A stretch of 64,000 nt of DNA from Microbulbifer elongatus (GCF_021165935.1 NZ_CP088953.1:930001-994000); one strand, 5' to 3'; positions 1 through 9,663 are shown, counted from the first letter of the stretch. Numbers and translations are program-made. The notes: generated from the sequence alone by a model not told the origin.

Positions 1-74
1 TGTGGATGCAGGTGGAAGACTTTACCAATCAGTATGCGTTTCTTGCCCATGAATTGGGGCTGGAGATCAAGTAG
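1..74 (+). CDS. 3' end of a truncated CDS, unknown product
   Basis: An open frame enters from the left edge and ends at TAG (72-74); the last residues read ...AHELGLEIK. Only about 23 codons are visible and no family can be recognised. It lies 48 bases upstream of the epimerase gene on the same strand, so the two may be cotranscribed. The call rests on frame and context only. Confidence 0.5.
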   Translation, partial: WMQVEDFTNQYAFLAHELGLEIK

Positions 75-122
75 TCTCGAGGCTGTGGGGGAGCCGCCGG
101 CGCCCCGAAGGCGGAAGACAAT

Positions 123-1139
123 ATGCGCGCATTCGTAACCGGTGGCACCGGCTTTCTCGGTGCCAACCTGATTGAACAATTGGTCGATGCGGGGTGGGAG
201 GTTACTGCCATGCACCGTCCGGGTTCTGATATCCGGCGGCTGCAGGCTGTTGGCGCCAAACCGGTACAGGCCTCGCTCGCCAGCCCCGATTCCCTGCGTG
301 CAGCACTACCTGACCAGCTGGATGCTGTCTTTCATCTGGCGGGCAATACCAGTATGTGGCGTGGCGGGAATGCGCAGCAGTGGCAGGACAATGTGGTCGG
401 CGCGGGCAATCTGGCCCGGGTAGCGCGACAGCACTTCGCCAGGCAGAACAGGGCCGGGCGTATGATCGTCACCAGTTCGATCTCGGCCTACGGTTACCAC
501 AATGGCGTCATCAGCGAAGCCAGCTGCAAACTCGCCACCACCCCCCGCGATCATTACCACTATTCCAAAATGCATGGGGAATTATCCGTGCAGGAAGAGA
601 TCGCGCGCGGACTCGATGCGGTCTTTCTCAACCCCTGCGCGATTGTGGGAAAATACGACGTATCGAGCTGGGCTCAGACCTTCTTTCTGCTGGCCGAAAA
701 CCGCCTGCCGGGGGTGCCGCCGGGCGCGGGTTCTTTCTGCCATGCGGGCGCGGTTGCGCGGGCCCACATTGATGCATTTTCCCGCGGCCGAACTGGCGAG
801 AACTATATTCTTGCCGGAACCGATGCCAGCTTCCTGGAGTTTTTCCGTATTATTGCAGAGCTCGTGGGCGTACCCGCCCCGCGACGTACCACGCCGGCAT
901 TTGCGATCCATACGGTTGCCGCCTTCTCCGACCTACTCTCCCGCTTCAGCGGTCGCGAACCGGCAGTTACGCCCCAGAAAGCACGACTACTCACCAGTCG
1001 CGCGCTGGCGGACTCCACCCGTGCAGAGCGTGAACTGGGTTACCGCAACCCCTTGGCGCTTGCGGATATGCTGGCAGAATCCCGGGACTGGCTGGTGGCA
1101 CAGGGCCTGCTTCAGCTGCCCTGCGCCCCGCTCCGCTGA
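123..1139 (+). CDS. NAD(P)-dependent epimerase/dehydratase (extended SDR)
   Basis: A 338-residue protein with the extended short-chain dehydrogenase layout. The N-terminal dinucleotide-binding loop is GGTGFLG (residues 7-13), and the catalytic pair Tyr145-x-x-x-Lys149 lies in the stretch HYHYSKMHGE. It resembles dihydroflavonol-4-reductase-like and nucleoside-diphosphate-sugar epimerases; the substrate cannot be read from the sequence. No signal peptide, so cytoplasmic. The start is the first ATG after the upstream stop and leaves the Rossmann beta strand at the very N terminus, as is usual for the family. Confidence 0.88.
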   Translation: MRAFVTGGTGFLGANLIEQLVDAGWEVTAMHRPGSDIRRLQAVGAKPVQASLASPDSLRAALPDQLDAVFHLAGNTSMWRGGNAQQWQDNVVGAGNLARVARQHFARQNRAGRMIVTSSISAYGYHNGVISEASCKLATTPRDHYHYSKMHGELSVQEEIARGLDAVFLNPCAIVGKYDVSSWAQTFFLLAENRLPGVPPGAGSFCHAGAVARAHIDAFSRGRTGENYILAGTDASFLEFFRIIAELVGVPAPRRTTPAFAIHTVAAFSDLLSRFSGREPAVTPQKARLLTSRALADSTRAERELGYRNPLALADMLAESRDWLVAQGLLQLPCAPLR

Positions 1140-1161
1140 GTACAAAACTTTCACAACGGTT

Positions 1162-1251
1162 ATGAATCGACAAAATATTATTTTTATTCTGGTGCTGACG
1201 CTGCTGGTGTTGCAGCTGATACAGCACTATTTCTTTTCCGGGGCAGCGTAG
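1162..1251 (+). CDS. possible 29-residue single-pass membrane protein
   Basis: A short frame begins MNRQNIIFILVLTLL and ends HYFFSGAA before TAG. Almost all of it is one hydrophobic helix with a basic N-terminal flank, which would put the N terminus in the cytoplasm. It lies between the epimerase gene and the MscS gene on the same strand, 22 bases after the epimerase stop. No strong ribosome-binding site is visible. Small proteins of this shape are often real but cannot be assigned a function from sequence. Confidence 0.4.
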   Translation: MNRQNIIFILVLTLLVLQLIQHYFFSGAA

Positions 1252-1297
1252 CCCTCGAGGCACCCCCTGGCCTATGCTTCGCATTGAATTTTGAATC

Positions 1298-1303
1298 AGG
1301 AGG
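1298..1303 (+). promoter_or_regulatory. Shine-Dalgarno site that decides the MscS start
   Basis: A perfect AGGAGG lies 7 bases before GTG at 1311. An in-frame TTG at 1284 lies upstream of this site and is therefore unlikely to be the start. Confidence 0.8.
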
Positions 1304-1310
1304 TTACTCT

Positions 1311-2150
1311 GTGGATGGACTGAAAGCGCAAATGGACGAGCTCTGGCCGGTACTGATCGACGTGGGCCTGAATATTTTGTGGGCGCTGCTGGCGCTACTG
1401 GTGACCTGGATCGCGGCGAAGATCGTGTCCAGAGCGGTAAACCGGCTCAGTGAGCGCGGTATCGATGAGACCCTGGTACCCGTGCTGGAAACGCTGGCGG
1501 TCTGGGGCACCTACGTGGTGGGTGGCCTGGTGGTGCTGGATATTTTCGGTGCAAATACCACATCTCTGGTTGCCCTGCTGGGTGCCGCGGGCCTGGCCAT
1601 TGGCCTTGCACTGAAAGATACCCTGCAGAGCATCGCCGCGGGTTTTGTCCTGTTGGGCCTGCGCCCGTTCCGGGTGGGGGAAACCATTCAGTTTGGCGGC
1701 ACCATCGGCACCGTGCGCAAGGTTGGCCTGTTCACCACCGAGTTGGACACCCCCGACGGGCTGCGTATTTCTGCGCCCAATGACAAGGTCTGGGGTGAGA
1801 CTCTGACTAACTTCACCCGCAATTCCAGCCGGCGCATCGAGATTATTGCCAGTATCGCCTACGGGGATGATATCGAGACCGGCATGCGCGTACTGCGTGA
1901 TCTCGTGGCCCAGGAGCCCCGCATTCTGGCGGACCCGGAGCCGGCCTATGCGGTACGTGCGCTGGCGGACAGCTCGGTGAATCTGCACCTGCGCGCCTGG
2001 GCCAAGACCGATGACTACTGGGATGTGTATTGGGACCTGATGAAGAAGCTCAAGCCGGCGCTGGAAGCGGAGGGGCTGACCATTCCGTTCCCGCAGCGGG
2101 AGCTGCACATCGTCAACAGCGATGAGAAGAAAGTGCCCAAAATCGGCTGA
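1311..2150 (+). CDS. mscS: small-conductance mechanosensitive channel, MscS family
   Basis: A 279-residue inner-membrane channel that would open on hypo-osmotic shock; E. coli MscS has 286 residues. Three N-terminal hydrophobic segments are followed by the Gly/Ala-rich pore helix LLGAAGLAIGLALKDTLQSI and the beta domain with RPFRVGE. The C-terminal alpha/beta domain ends in the conserved block YWDVYWDLMKKLKPALEAEG, then IPFPQREL. I chose the GTG start because of the perfect Shine-Dalgarno seven bases upstream. Family assignment is firm; whether it is the main MscS of the cell is not known. Confidence 0.92.
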   Translation: MDGLKAQMDELWPVLIDVGLNILWALLALLVTWIAAKIVSRAVNRLSERGIDETLVPVLETLAVWGTYVVGGLVVLDIFGANTTSLVALLGAAGLAIGLALKDTLQSIAAGFVLLGLRPFRVGETIQFGGTIGTVRKVGLFTTELDTPDGLRISAPNDKVWGETLTNFTRNSSRRIEIIASIAYGDDIETGMRVLRDLVAQEPRILADPEPAYAVRALADSSVNLHLRAWAKTDDYWDVYWDLMKKLKPALEAEGLTIPFPQRELHIVNSDEKKVPKIG

Positions 2151-2252
2151 ATTTTTGCAGTAAATCGGTATGGTTACACGCGATATCCTACCCCCGATAT
2201 TGCATGTGGATTGAAGTAATTCTTAAAAAACGCTTTTACAAGAGGCTAAATT

Positions 2253-4142
2253 ATGCGCAAAGCGCTCCTGAGTCTGGTGATTGCAGCGGCCGTGGCCGGC
2301 TGTCAGCAGAGTGAAGAACCGAAAAAACCGTCTGAGCAGGTAAACCCCGCTCAATCCGGTGAGCAGGCGACTCAACTACCGGCGAACCCGGAAGACCAGC
2401 AGCAAGACGAGACCAAGCGTCTCACCCAGTGGTTCGATGCCAAGTTCGAAGAAGAGCTGCAGTTCAGCCCGATTCAGCTCAGCTACCTGGGTCGCAAGGA
2501 GCAGTACGACAAGATCGACGATATGACCAAGGCCGCAGACGAGCGCGAACTCGCCTGGAAGAAAGCCACCGTCGAGGAAATGAAGCAGCAGTTCGATTAC
2601 GACAAGCTCACCGCCGAAGGCAAAGAGTCTTACGATCTGTGGATTCAGCAGTACGAGCAGGACAAAGCCAACCAGTCCTTCGCCGACCACAGCTACTTCG
2701 CCAGTGAGCTGGGTGGACCGGAAGCCCAGTTGCCCACTTTTATGATCAACCAGCACAAGGTGGAAACCGAGCAGGATATGCGCGATTACATCGCCCGTAT
2801 CGGCGGCATCAGCACCGCCCTCGGTCAACTGCTTGAGCGCGCTCAGGGCTCCGCCAAAAAAGGCATTCGTCCGCCCCAGTTTGCCTATGACCTGGCTATC
2901 GAGCGGGCAGAAAAAGTCACCACCGGCCAACCGTTCAGCGATGGTGAAGACGCGCCGCTGATGGCCGATGCAAAGAAAAAGATCGCCGCTCTGAAAGAGG
3001 CCGGCACGATCGACGATGCCACCGCGAAAGAATTGCAGACGCAGGCAGCAGAGGCGCTGACCAGCGAGATGAAACCGGCTTACGATGCGTACATTGCCTG
3101 GCTGAAAGAAGATCGGGGGAATGCCGATGAGGAGCCGAGGGGCGTTTCCAATCTGCCCGACGGCGATAACTACTACGCCAACCGTCTGGCCAATTACACC
3201 ACCCTGCCGATGACGGCGGATGAGGTGCACCAGCTTGGCCTCGACGAAGTGGCGCGTATTCGTAAGGAGATGGAAGCCATCAAGGATCAGGTGGGCTTCG
3301 ACGGTGACCTGCAGGAATTTTTCACTTATATCCGCACCGATGACAAGTTCTACTATCCGAACACCGATGAAGGTCGCAAGGAATACCTTGAAGAGGTCGA
3401 GGGTTACCTGGCCGATATCGAAGCCAAATTGCCGGAGTACTTCGGTATCCTGCCCAAGGCCGACCTGGTGGTGAAACGTGTCGAGCCCTTCCGTGAAGTA
3501 CCCGGTGGTGCGCAGCACTACTCGTCTGCAACCCCGGACGGATCGCGCCCAGGCACCTACTATGTGCACATGTCTGATATGAGTGCACTATCCAAGGCGG
3601 ATATGGAAACGGTGACCTACCACGAAGGGAACCCGGGCCACCATCTGCAGATCTCTATTGCTCAGGAACTGGACGATATCCCACAATTCCGTACCCAGGC
3701 ACACTTCACACCCTACATCGAAGGTTGGGCGCTCTACTCGGAAAAACTCTCCAAGGAGATGGGACAGTTTAAAGATCCGTACCGGGATTTCGGCCGCCTG
3801 ACCGCAGAAATGTGGCGTGCGATTCGCCTGGTAGTGGATACCGGTATGCACTCAAAAGGCTGGAGCCAGGATCAGGCGGTGGAGTACTTCCTGGAGAACT
3901 CTGCGATTCCGGAGGGCGCGGTACGCTCCGAGGTTCGTCGTTACCTGACTTACCCCGGACAGGCGACTTCCTACAAAATCGGTATGCTGAAAATTGAAGA
4001 GCTGCGCGCGAACGCAGAAAAAGAATTGGGCGATCAATTCGATATTCGCGCCTTCCACGACACGGTACTGGGTGGTGGTGCGCTGCCGTTGCCGCTACTG
4101 GAAAGACGTGTCAATGACTGGGTTGAAAGTGTAAAAAACTGA
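2253..4142 (+). CDS. DUF885 lipoprotein, probable metallopeptidase
   Basis: A 629-residue protein with a lipoprotein signal (VAGC, Cys17) followed by a Gln/Glu/Pro-rich linker, then one long DUF885 domain. The family hallmark HEGNPGHH begins at His457; the HExxxxxHH pattern suggests zinc-peptidase chemistry, but the family is only partly characterised. It should sit in the periplasm, anchored to a membrane. It stands alone with a strong terminator 17 bases downstream, so it is probably monocistronic. The substrate is unknown. Confidence 0.85.
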   Translation: MRKALLSLVIAAAVAGCQQSEEPKKPSEQVNPAQSGEQATQLPANPEDQQQDETKRLTQWFDAKFEEELQFSPIQLSYLGRKEQYDKIDDMTKAADERELAWKKATVEEMKQQFDYDKLTAEGKESYDLWIQQYEQDKANQSFADHSYFASELGGPEAQLPTFMINQHKVETEQDMRDYIARIGGISTALGQLLERAQGSAKKGIRPPQFAYDLAIERAEKVTTGQPFSDGEDAPLMADAKKKIAALKEAGTIDDATAKELQTQAAEALTSEMKPAYDAYIAWLKEDRGNADEEPRGVSNLPDGDNYYANRLANYTTLPMTADEVHQLGLDEVARIRKEMEAIKDQVGFDGDLQEFFTYIRTDDKFYYPNTDEGRKEYLEEVEGYLADIEAKLPEYFGILPKADLVVKRVEPFREVPGGAQHYSSATPDGSRPGTYYVHMSDMSALSKADMETVTYHEGNPGHHLQISIAQELDDIPQFRTQAHFTPYIEGWALYSEKLSKEMGQFKDPYRDFGRLTAEMWRAIRLVVDTGMHSKGWSQDQAVEYFLENSAIPEGAVRSEVRRYLTYPGQATSYKIGMLKIEELRANAEKELGDQFDIRAFHDTVLGGGALPLPLLERRVNDWVESVKN

Positions 4143-4158
4143 TCTATCCGACATGCGA

Positions 4159-4190
4159 AAAATAGCGGGCCTGGTGCCCGCTATTTTTTT
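4159..4190. terminator. bidirectional rho-independent terminator
   Basis: A ten-base stem AATAGCGGGC / GCCCGCTATT with loop CTGGT (4161-4185) is followed by a run of T on the plus strand and preceded by a run of A. It sits between the convergent DUF885 and malic enzyme genes and can serve both. Confidence 0.88.
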
Positions 4191-4199
4191 GCCTGTGAA

Positions 4200-5879
4200 T
4201 CAGAATGCCACGCGACGGTAGCGGCGATAATTGGGCGACCAGAAATTCTTTTCGATATTCTTTTCCAGTTTTTCCGGGGTGATACCCGGAGCCACGCCGT
4301 CTTCCTGTGCCTGTAGCCCCACCGCCATGGCGATGGCTTTGCCCACTTCGCGGATATCCGATAGCGATGGCAGCAGCGCGCCACTGCCCTTCTGCACCAC
4401 CGGCGCATTTTCTGCCAGCGCGTTGGATGCCGCCATCAGCATATTTTCGGTTACCCGGTTGGCGTTGGCCGCGATGACTCCGAGGCCGATACCGGGGAAG
4501 ATATACACGTTGTTGCACTGGGCAATCGGATACTTCTTGCCGTTGAGCTCAACCGGCTCGAACGGGCTGCCAGTGGCCACCATTGCCGCGCCATCGGTCC
4601 ATTGCAGAACCTCCTGGGGCGTCGCTTCTGCACGGGAAGTGGGGTTGGACAGGGGCATGACCAGCGGGCGCTTGCAGCCCTTGTGCAGTGCTTCGATCAC
4701 CGGTTGGGTGAACAGTCCGCCCTGCCCGGAAACGCCGATCAGAATGGTCGGTTTCACCTGCTCGATCAGGGTCTGCAGATCCCACTCCGGTGCCTGTGGG
4801 TACTTGTCCGGACTCTGCGCCAGCTTCTCCTGGAAATCGTGCAGGCCCTTCATATCACTGGTGACCAGCCCGTAGCGGTCGAACATAAACAGGTGCTCGC
4901 GGGCCTTGGCGTCGCTCAGACCATCATTCACCATCGCCGCCACAACCTGTTCGGCGATGCCACAGCCGGCAGACCCGGCACCCACCACCAGCACTTTCTG
5001 TTTGGAGAGCTTCTCGTCTTTCGCCTTGCACGCCGCCAGCATGGTGCCGAGCGCGACGGAAGCGGTGCCCTGAATGCCGTCATTGAAACAGCACACCTGG
5101 TCGCGGTAGCGGTTCAGTATGGGCATGGCGTTGGTCTGGGCGAAATCCTCAAACTGGATCAGCACCTTGGGCCAGCGGCGTTTTACTGCAGCGATAAATT
5201 CATCGACAAATTCGTCGTATTCTTCCTGGGAAATACGTTCGTTGCGCCAGCCCATATACATGGGGTCATTCAGCAGGGTCCGGTTGTTGGTGCCCACATC
5301 CAGGGTGACCGGCAGTGTATAGGCCGGGCTGATGCCGCCACAGGCGGTGTACAGGGACAGTTTGCCGATGGGGATGCCCATACCGCCGATGCCCTGATCG
5401 CCGAGACCGAGGATTCTTTCGCCGTCGGTGACCACGATGACTTTCACGTTCTGCTTGGTCGCGCTGCGCAGAATATCGTCCATATGTTTGCGGTCCGGGT
5501 AGGACACAAACAGCCCGCGGTGGTTGCGGTAGATATTGGAAAATTCCTCACAGGCGGCGCCTACGGTGGGGGTATAGATGATGGGCAGCATCTCTTCGAT
5601 ATGCTGCTCGATCAGGCGAAAGAACAGAGTCTCATTATCGTCCTGGATTGCGCGCAGGTAGATATGGCGCTCAAGATCGGTATTGCACTGCTGGTACTGG
5701 CGGTAGGCGCGGCGCACCTGTTCACTGATGGTTTCCACGTTGGTGGGTAACAGACCGATCAGGTTGAACTCGATGCGCTCCTGCAGGGTAAACGCGCTGC
5801 CCTTGTTGAGCAGGGGAATTTCCAGCAGGGAGGGGCCGGCGTGGGGAATATACAGGGGGCGTTTGTCTTTCTGGCTCAT
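4200..5879 (-). CDS. maeA: NAD-dependent malic enzyme
   Basis: A 559-residue enzyme that oxidatively decarboxylates malate to pyruvate with NAD; E. coli MaeA has 565 residues. The N-terminal domain carries IYTPTVG and the signature [20 protein letters not shown], and the NAD-binding domain carries [10 protein letters not shown]. The C-terminal part has the conserved LSNPTSRAE and IFPGIGLG blocks. It links the TCA cycle to pyruvate; with pckA elsewhere in the window the cell has both common C4-to-C3 routes. It is convergent with the DUF885 gene and divergent from the thioesterase gene across 178 bases. Confidence 0.95.
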   Translation of the reverse strand: MSQKDKRPLYIPHAGPSLLEIPLLNKGSAFTLQERIEFNLIGLLPTNVETISEQVRRAYRQYQQCNTDLERHIYLRAIQDDNETLFFRLIEQHIEEMLPIIYTPTVGAACEEFSNIYRNHRGLFVSYPDRKHMDDILRSATKQNVKVIVVTDGERILGLGDQGIGGMGIPIGKLSLYTACGGISPAYTLPVTLDVGTNNRTLLNDPMYMGWRNERISQEEYDEFVDEFIAAVKRRWPKVLIQFEDFAQTNAMPILNRYRDQVCCFNDGIQGTASVALGTMLAACKAKDEKLSKQKVLVVGAGSAGCGIAEQVVAAMVNDGLSDAKAREHLFMFDRYGLVTSDMKGLHDFQEKLAQSPDKYPQAPEWDLQTLIEQVKPTILIGVSGQGGLFTQPVIEALHKGCKRPLVMPLSNPTSRAEATPQEVLQWTDGAAMVATGSPFEPVELNGKKYPIAQCNNVYIFPGIGLGVIAANANRVTENMLMAASNALAENAPVVQKGSGALLPSLSDIREVGKAIAMAVGLQAQEDGVAPGITPEKLEKNIEKNFWSPNYRRYRRVAF

Positions 5880-6057
5880 ATACGGCAGGCGGATCGCTAT
5901 CAGTAGAATTCAAAGAGTAGTGGATTGTGGCCGGGGAGTTTACCGTCCATTGACGGTGTCTGCCTTAATCACTGGCGAATAATTCCAGTGGGGCGCCAGG
6001 TCGGTGGAAAATGCGGTAGGCTGCGTAAAAACCGGATAAAACTTTGCGAGGATTTGG

Positions 6058-6447
6058 ATGTTCACAATTGAGTTGGAGCCACGATTCAGCGAAACCGATG
6101 CCCTGGGGCATATCAACAACACCGTGGTGCCAGTGTGGTTCGAGCAGGGGCGCACGCCCATTTTCGAGCTGTTTAACCCCGAGCTGAGCCTGGATAAGTG
6201 GAACCTGATCCTGAAAAAAATGGAAGTGGATTTTGTCGCGCAGATTTACCTCTACGCTCCGGTCGAGATCCGTACCAGCCTGAGCGCGGTGGGCAATACG
6301 TCCATGACCATTCACCAGGAAGTGTGGCAGAAGGGCCAGCTGGTGGCGCAGGGAGACTGTGTGATGGTGCACTTTGACTATGTGCAACAGGCGAAAGCGC
6401 CGATTCCCCAGGGGGTGAAGGAGAAGCTGTTGCAGCATCTCGCCTGA
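6058..6447 (+). CDS. hot-dog fold acyl-CoA thioesterase
   Basis: A 129-residue protein of the 4-hydroxybenzoyl-CoA thioesterase / YbgC group. The N terminus has FSETDALGHINN, where the Asp and the HINN stretch form the active-site loop of the family. The C-terminal half has the alternating beta-strand pattern of a hot dog, and the protein probably works as a dimer or tetramer. No signal peptide. The substrate acyl chain cannot be predicted. It is divergent from maeA. Confidence 0.82.
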   Translation: MFTIELEPRFSETDALGHINNTVVPVWFEQGRTPIFELFNPELSLDKWNLILKKMEVDFVAQIYLYAPVEIRTSLSAVGNTSMTIHQEVWQKGQLVAQGDCVMVHFDYVQQAKAPIPQGVKEKLLQHLA

Positions 6448-6484
6448 CGATCGGCGGGAACCGGTGATCCAGCCCTGGGCAATA

Positions 6485-7576
6485 TCAGGTGCTGATCACC
6501 TGGTTCCGCCCGGCATCCTTGGCCCGGTACAGTCGGGAATCCGCTTCCGCCAGCAGCTGACTCTGTCCACTGGTGAGTGCGGCACCGGCGCCACCTTCGG
6601 CGACGCTGAAGCTGATGGAGATATTCACCTCTTCCTCGTACCGGGCGCTCAGAGCCTCCACCTTGTGGCGCAGCTTTTCCGCCAGGATACCGCCGCCCTG
6701 TACATCGGTGTTGGGTAGCAGGATCAGGAATTCCTCGCCGCCCCAGCGAGCGACAATGTCGTCGGCGCGGGTGTTGCGACGCAGCACGTCCGCCACATCC
6801 TGCAACACCCGGTCGCCAAAGCCGTGGCCGTAGGTATCGTTAATCGCCTTGAAGCTGTCCAGGTCGCCAATCAAGACGGTGTAGCGTCCGGCCAGGTCGC
6901 GGTTGCGGCGTTCCAGCTCGTCAATGGCACGGTAGGCTTCGCGGCGGTTGGCCAGGCCGGTCAGGGCATCGGTACTGGCATGGCTCTCAAGCTCCGCGGT
7001 GAGCTTGTGCAGCATCTGCTGGGTCTGGTGACGGCTGCTGTCGAGGATGGCGGTAAGGGCGGTCAGCGCGCCGAATACGGCAATAAAGCGCGCCCGGTGG
7101 GCCGTGTCGTAACTCGCCAGCAGGCCGGGAAAGTCCGGGTAGAACAGGATGAGTGCGGTGGCGCCGCCGATACCGGCGAGAGTCACCGTTCCCCATCTGT
7201 AGCCGTAAAGGTTGATAAACCCGGGCACCAGCATCACCGCCCACATCAACCCGGTGTTATTCACCCCACCGGACAGCAGCAGATAGAAATACAGCACCAG
7301 CAGCAGTGCGCCCACCAGTACCGGTGTTTTGCGGCTGGGGCCGGCAATATTTACCCCGATATAGGACACCAGAATGATTCCGGCGACCGCAAACAGCGTT
7401 GCGGAGAGAATCAGGTCGGCCGCCATCAGCGCAATTACGCCCATGGCACCGGTTATGGCGAGGGCAAAAATCAGCATATAGCCGGAAGCCTGGATGCGCC
7501 GGCGCAGTTCCAGAGTGCGAGCTTGGCTGACCGGGTCTGTACTCCCGGTCGAGATTTGTGGTGTGGTGATATCCAT
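6485..7576 (-). CDS. membrane-bound diguanylate cyclase (GGDEF)
   Basis: A 363-residue protein with about six hydrophobic helices between residues 30 and 185 and a C-terminal GGDEF domain that would make cyclic di-GMP from GTP. The active site reads RWGGEEF. An inhibitory I-site (RADD) lies exactly five residues before it, so product inhibition is likely. No EAL domain is present, so it should be a synthase and not a hydrolase. The stimulus sensed by the membrane part is unknown. It is divergent from the macro-domain gene. Confidence 0.9.
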   Translation of the reverse strand: MDITTPQISTGSTDPVSQARTLELRRRIQASGYMLIFALAITGAMGVIALMAADLILSATLFAVAGIILVSYIGVNIAGPSRKTPVLVGALLLVLYFYLLLSGGVNNTGLMWAVMLVPGFINLYGYRWGTVTLAGIGGATALILFYPDFPGLLASYDTAHRARFIAVFGALTALTAILDSSRHQTQQMLHKLTAELESHASTDALTGLANRREAYRAIDELERRNRDLAGRYTVLIGDLDSFKAINDTYGHGFGDRVLQDVADVLRRNTRADDIVARWGGEEFLILLPNTDVQGGGILAEKLRHKVEALSARYEEEVNISISFSVAEGGAGAALTSGQSQLLAEADSRLYRAKDAGRNQVIST

Positions 7577-7684
7577 GGAATTGTCGTTTTTCTAGGTGGC
7601 CTGGTCCTTCAGCCCTTTGTCCCGCCGGCAGCGGGGGTCAAGCGGGCTATATTAATGGCGAATGCCTTAGGCGCGGAGAGGCCC

Positions 7685-8197
7685 ATGGGAAAGCTGCAAC
7701 TAATTTGTGATGATGTTCTCACTCTGGAGGCGGATGCGCTGGTGTGCCCGGCGCATAAACACCTGACTCGAGGGCGGGGGCTGTCGGAACAGGTCTTCGA
7801 GCGGGCCGGTGAGGCGCTGGTGAGTGAGTGCTCGCAGCTGCCGGAGTGCCCGGTGGGAGAGGCCCGGATCACCATCGCCCCGGGTCTATTGGTGAACCAT
7901 TTGATTCACACGGTCACGCCCCAGTGGAGCAGCGGTGACCAGTGGGGAGCCGAGGCACTGGTGCAGCTGCGCCGGTGTTACGAGAGTGTGCTGGGACTCG
8001 CCCGTGAACACGGACTGCAGCGTCTGTTGTTTCCGGCTCTGGGTGCGGGCACCAATCGCTTCCCTCATGAAATCGCTGCTCACCAGGGGCTGGATGTGCT
8101 GAACAAAGCGCGGGGGGATTTCGAATTGCTGACCGTGTGCCTGCACAGCCAAAGCGCGCTCGGTACCTGGCAGCAGGTGCGGGAGCGTTTTAGCTAA
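7685..8197 (+). CDS. macro-domain protein
   Basis: A 170-residue protein that is almost entirely one macro domain, the fold that binds or hydrolyses ADP-ribose derivatives. Visible hallmarks are the N-terminal strand with DALVCPAHKHLTRGRGL, the middle HTVTPQW strand, and the glycine loop LFPALGAGTNRFP. The usual asparagine of hydrolysing macro domains (in NAAN-like motifs) is not obvious: the matching place reads CPAH, so catalysis is uncertain. The start at 7685 has GGAG six bases upstream; an in-frame ATG at 7655 is the alternative. Confidence 0.72.
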   Translation: MGKLQLICDDVLTLEADALVCPAHKHLTRGRGLSEQVFERAGEALVSECSQLPECPVGEARITIAPGLLVNHLIHTVTPQWSSGDQWGAEALVQLRRCYESVLGLAREHGLQRLLFPALGAGTNRFPHEIAAHQGLDVLNKARGDFELLTVCLHSQSALGTWQQVRERFS

Positions 8198-8222
8198 CTG
8201 CATGGCGAAGTCAGGCTGGTAT

Positions 8223-8843
8223 TCAGTCGCGGCCCAAGTTATCGCGGACTTCCAGCGCGTCGTAACTCTCGATAGCTTCCTCGCTCCCGCTGGTGCCCGC
8301 CGGTCGCACCCCGCGACCCATGCGAATTTCCAGGCTGGCCTCGGTGCTGGTGCGATGGCTGGGCTGCGCATGGCTTCCGCTGTGCAGGCTGGCGGCGTAG
8401 CTTGTGGAGGTCGGGCGTGTGCGGCTGGTGCACGTGAGCAGCCCACATTCGCGGGTAGTCACGTAGGCGGGGCCACTGCGATAGCTGGTGCTGGCACCAA
8501 ATCCTCCGTGGGCACTGGGATCCATATCGCCCCGGTCCACCTGGGTATCCTCGCGCACCACCACAAACCAGTCGTAACCCTCGAGCAGTGTCAGTTCGGC
8601 GGCGCGCAGCATGGCGTAGTCCCGGGCATCGCCGCGCTTGTTGCCACGGCCCTTGTAACTCACCCGGTAACGGTCTTCGGCGATCTTGCGCTCCTGGTAG
8701 CCGTAGCCCGCGCCCTTGGCCGCCCGGTAATCCGGAGACTCTCCGGAAGACGCGCAGCCGGTGCTCAGTGACAGTGCGACCAGGATGGCGGCAACGGTGG
8801 CGACGGTTTTAGTAGTGACGAATGTTTTACGGATACTGGTCAT
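8223..8843 (-). CDS. small lipoprotein of the CC0125/CC1285-like family
   Basis: A 206-residue protein with a lipoprotein signal (STGC, Cys30). The mature part begins with YGYQERKIAEDRYRVSYKG and then YAMLRAAELTLLEGYDWFVV, the pattern of a family of small alpha/beta lipoproteins named after Caulobacter CC0125/CC1285. The C-terminal third is Ser/Thr/Gly-rich and probably disordered. Function unknown. It is the last gene downstream of the sigma / anti-sigma pair on the same strand; a 40-base gap separates it from the anti-sigma gene, so it could be part of that operon. Confidence 0.7.
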   Translation of the reverse strand: MTSIRKTFVTTKTVATVAAILVALSLSTGCASSGESPDYRAAKGAGYGYQERKIAEDRYRVSYKGRGNKRGDARDYAMLRAAELTLLEGYDWFVVVREDTQVDRGDMDPSAHGGFGASTSYRSGPAYVTTRECGLLTCTSRTRPTSTSYAASLHSGSHAQPSHRTSTEASLEIRMGRGVRPAGTSGSEEAIESYDALEVRDNLGRD

Positions 8844-8883
8844 GGTTGTTTTCCCTTTCCTTGCCGAAGCGTGAGCGTGTCAT

Positions 8884-9663
8884 TTACCGGGTTGACGGCT
8901 CGGCTCCGGTTTTATTCCAGCCTTTTCCAATTATTTTTTGTTCCTGTGCCGGCGCCAGGGTTTCTGCGGCCATCGCATCCAGTGCGCTGTCCAGCAGCGA
9001 GCCGCCGGTGGCGGTCTGGTAACTGCCGGGGGCCTGCACCGCATCCAGCTGTACCGAGGCCGTCAGCTGCCACTGGCCGCCGTCGTTGCGACAGGCAATA
9101 TTCTCCGAGCCTCCGTTTGCTTCGCGCAGCTGGAACTGGCGGCAGTAGTCCCCCTGCTGATTGCGGAAGGTCAGGCGCGGGGTGATGGCGCGGCCGTCCG
9201 GCAGTGTCAGGCTGGCGCCGCTGGGAGCCTGTTCCAGGCCGGCAGCGACGGCCTGCCACTGCCCTTCGTTGTTGGCGGTAGTCGGCAGCAGCCAGCCAGC
9301 ACCGAGGCCGATGGCCAGGGCAATGGCGGCGGCCATACCCGCGTGGCGTTGCAGTTGCTGGTGTATCTGTCGCTGGGCCCGCCGCCACAGGGGAAAAGCG
9401 ATGACCTGCGCGCTGCCGGCTCGCTCTTTTTCCAGCAAGCTGGTGATCCCATCGGGCATGGGTCGCTGGTCGATGGCGGAGTAGGTCTGGCGCACGGTCT
9501 GGTCTACCGCCGCCAGTTGCGCCAGGCGATCCGCGAGGGATTCGTGCTCGAGCAAAAGCGCGCGGATCTCGTCCATCTGCGGTTCCGGCAGCTCTCCATC
9601 GAGAAAGGCACTCAGCTGTTCATCGGTGACCGCCGGTGGTTGTGTTTGTCTGTGCTCGTTCAT
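8884..9663 (-). CDS. transmembrane anti-sigma factor
   Basis: A 259-residue protein with an N-terminal anti-sigma-like helical domain (TDEQLSAFLDGELPEPQMDEI, then DRLAQLAAVD), one transmembrane helix near residues 110-128 and a periplasmic C-terminal domain. It has no CHCC zinc motif, which is common among RseA-like and ChrR-unlike anti-sigma factors. It starts ten bases after the sigma gene on the same strand, the classic arrangement. It would hold the sigma factor at the inner membrane until a signal is received. The periplasmic domain is not recognised. Confidence 0.85.
   Translation of the reverse strand: MNEHRQTQPPAVTDEQLSAFLDGELPEPQMDEIRALLLEHESLADRLAQLAAVDQTVRQTYSAIDQRPMPDGITSLLEKERAGSAQVIAFPLWRRAQRQIHQQLQRHAGMAAAIALAIGLGAGWLLPTTANNEGQWQAVAAGLEQAPSGASLTLPDGRAITPRLTFRNQQGDYCRQFQLREANGGSENIACRNDGGQWQLTASVQLDAVQAPGSYQTATGGSLLDSALDAMAAETLAPAQEQKIIGKGWNKTGAEPSTR

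Noticed and set aside
2376..3569. A 397-residue minus-strand frame opposite the DUF885 gene
   Set aside because: It is a mirror of codon usage in the sense gene; similar long antisense frames occur across all GC-rich genes here.
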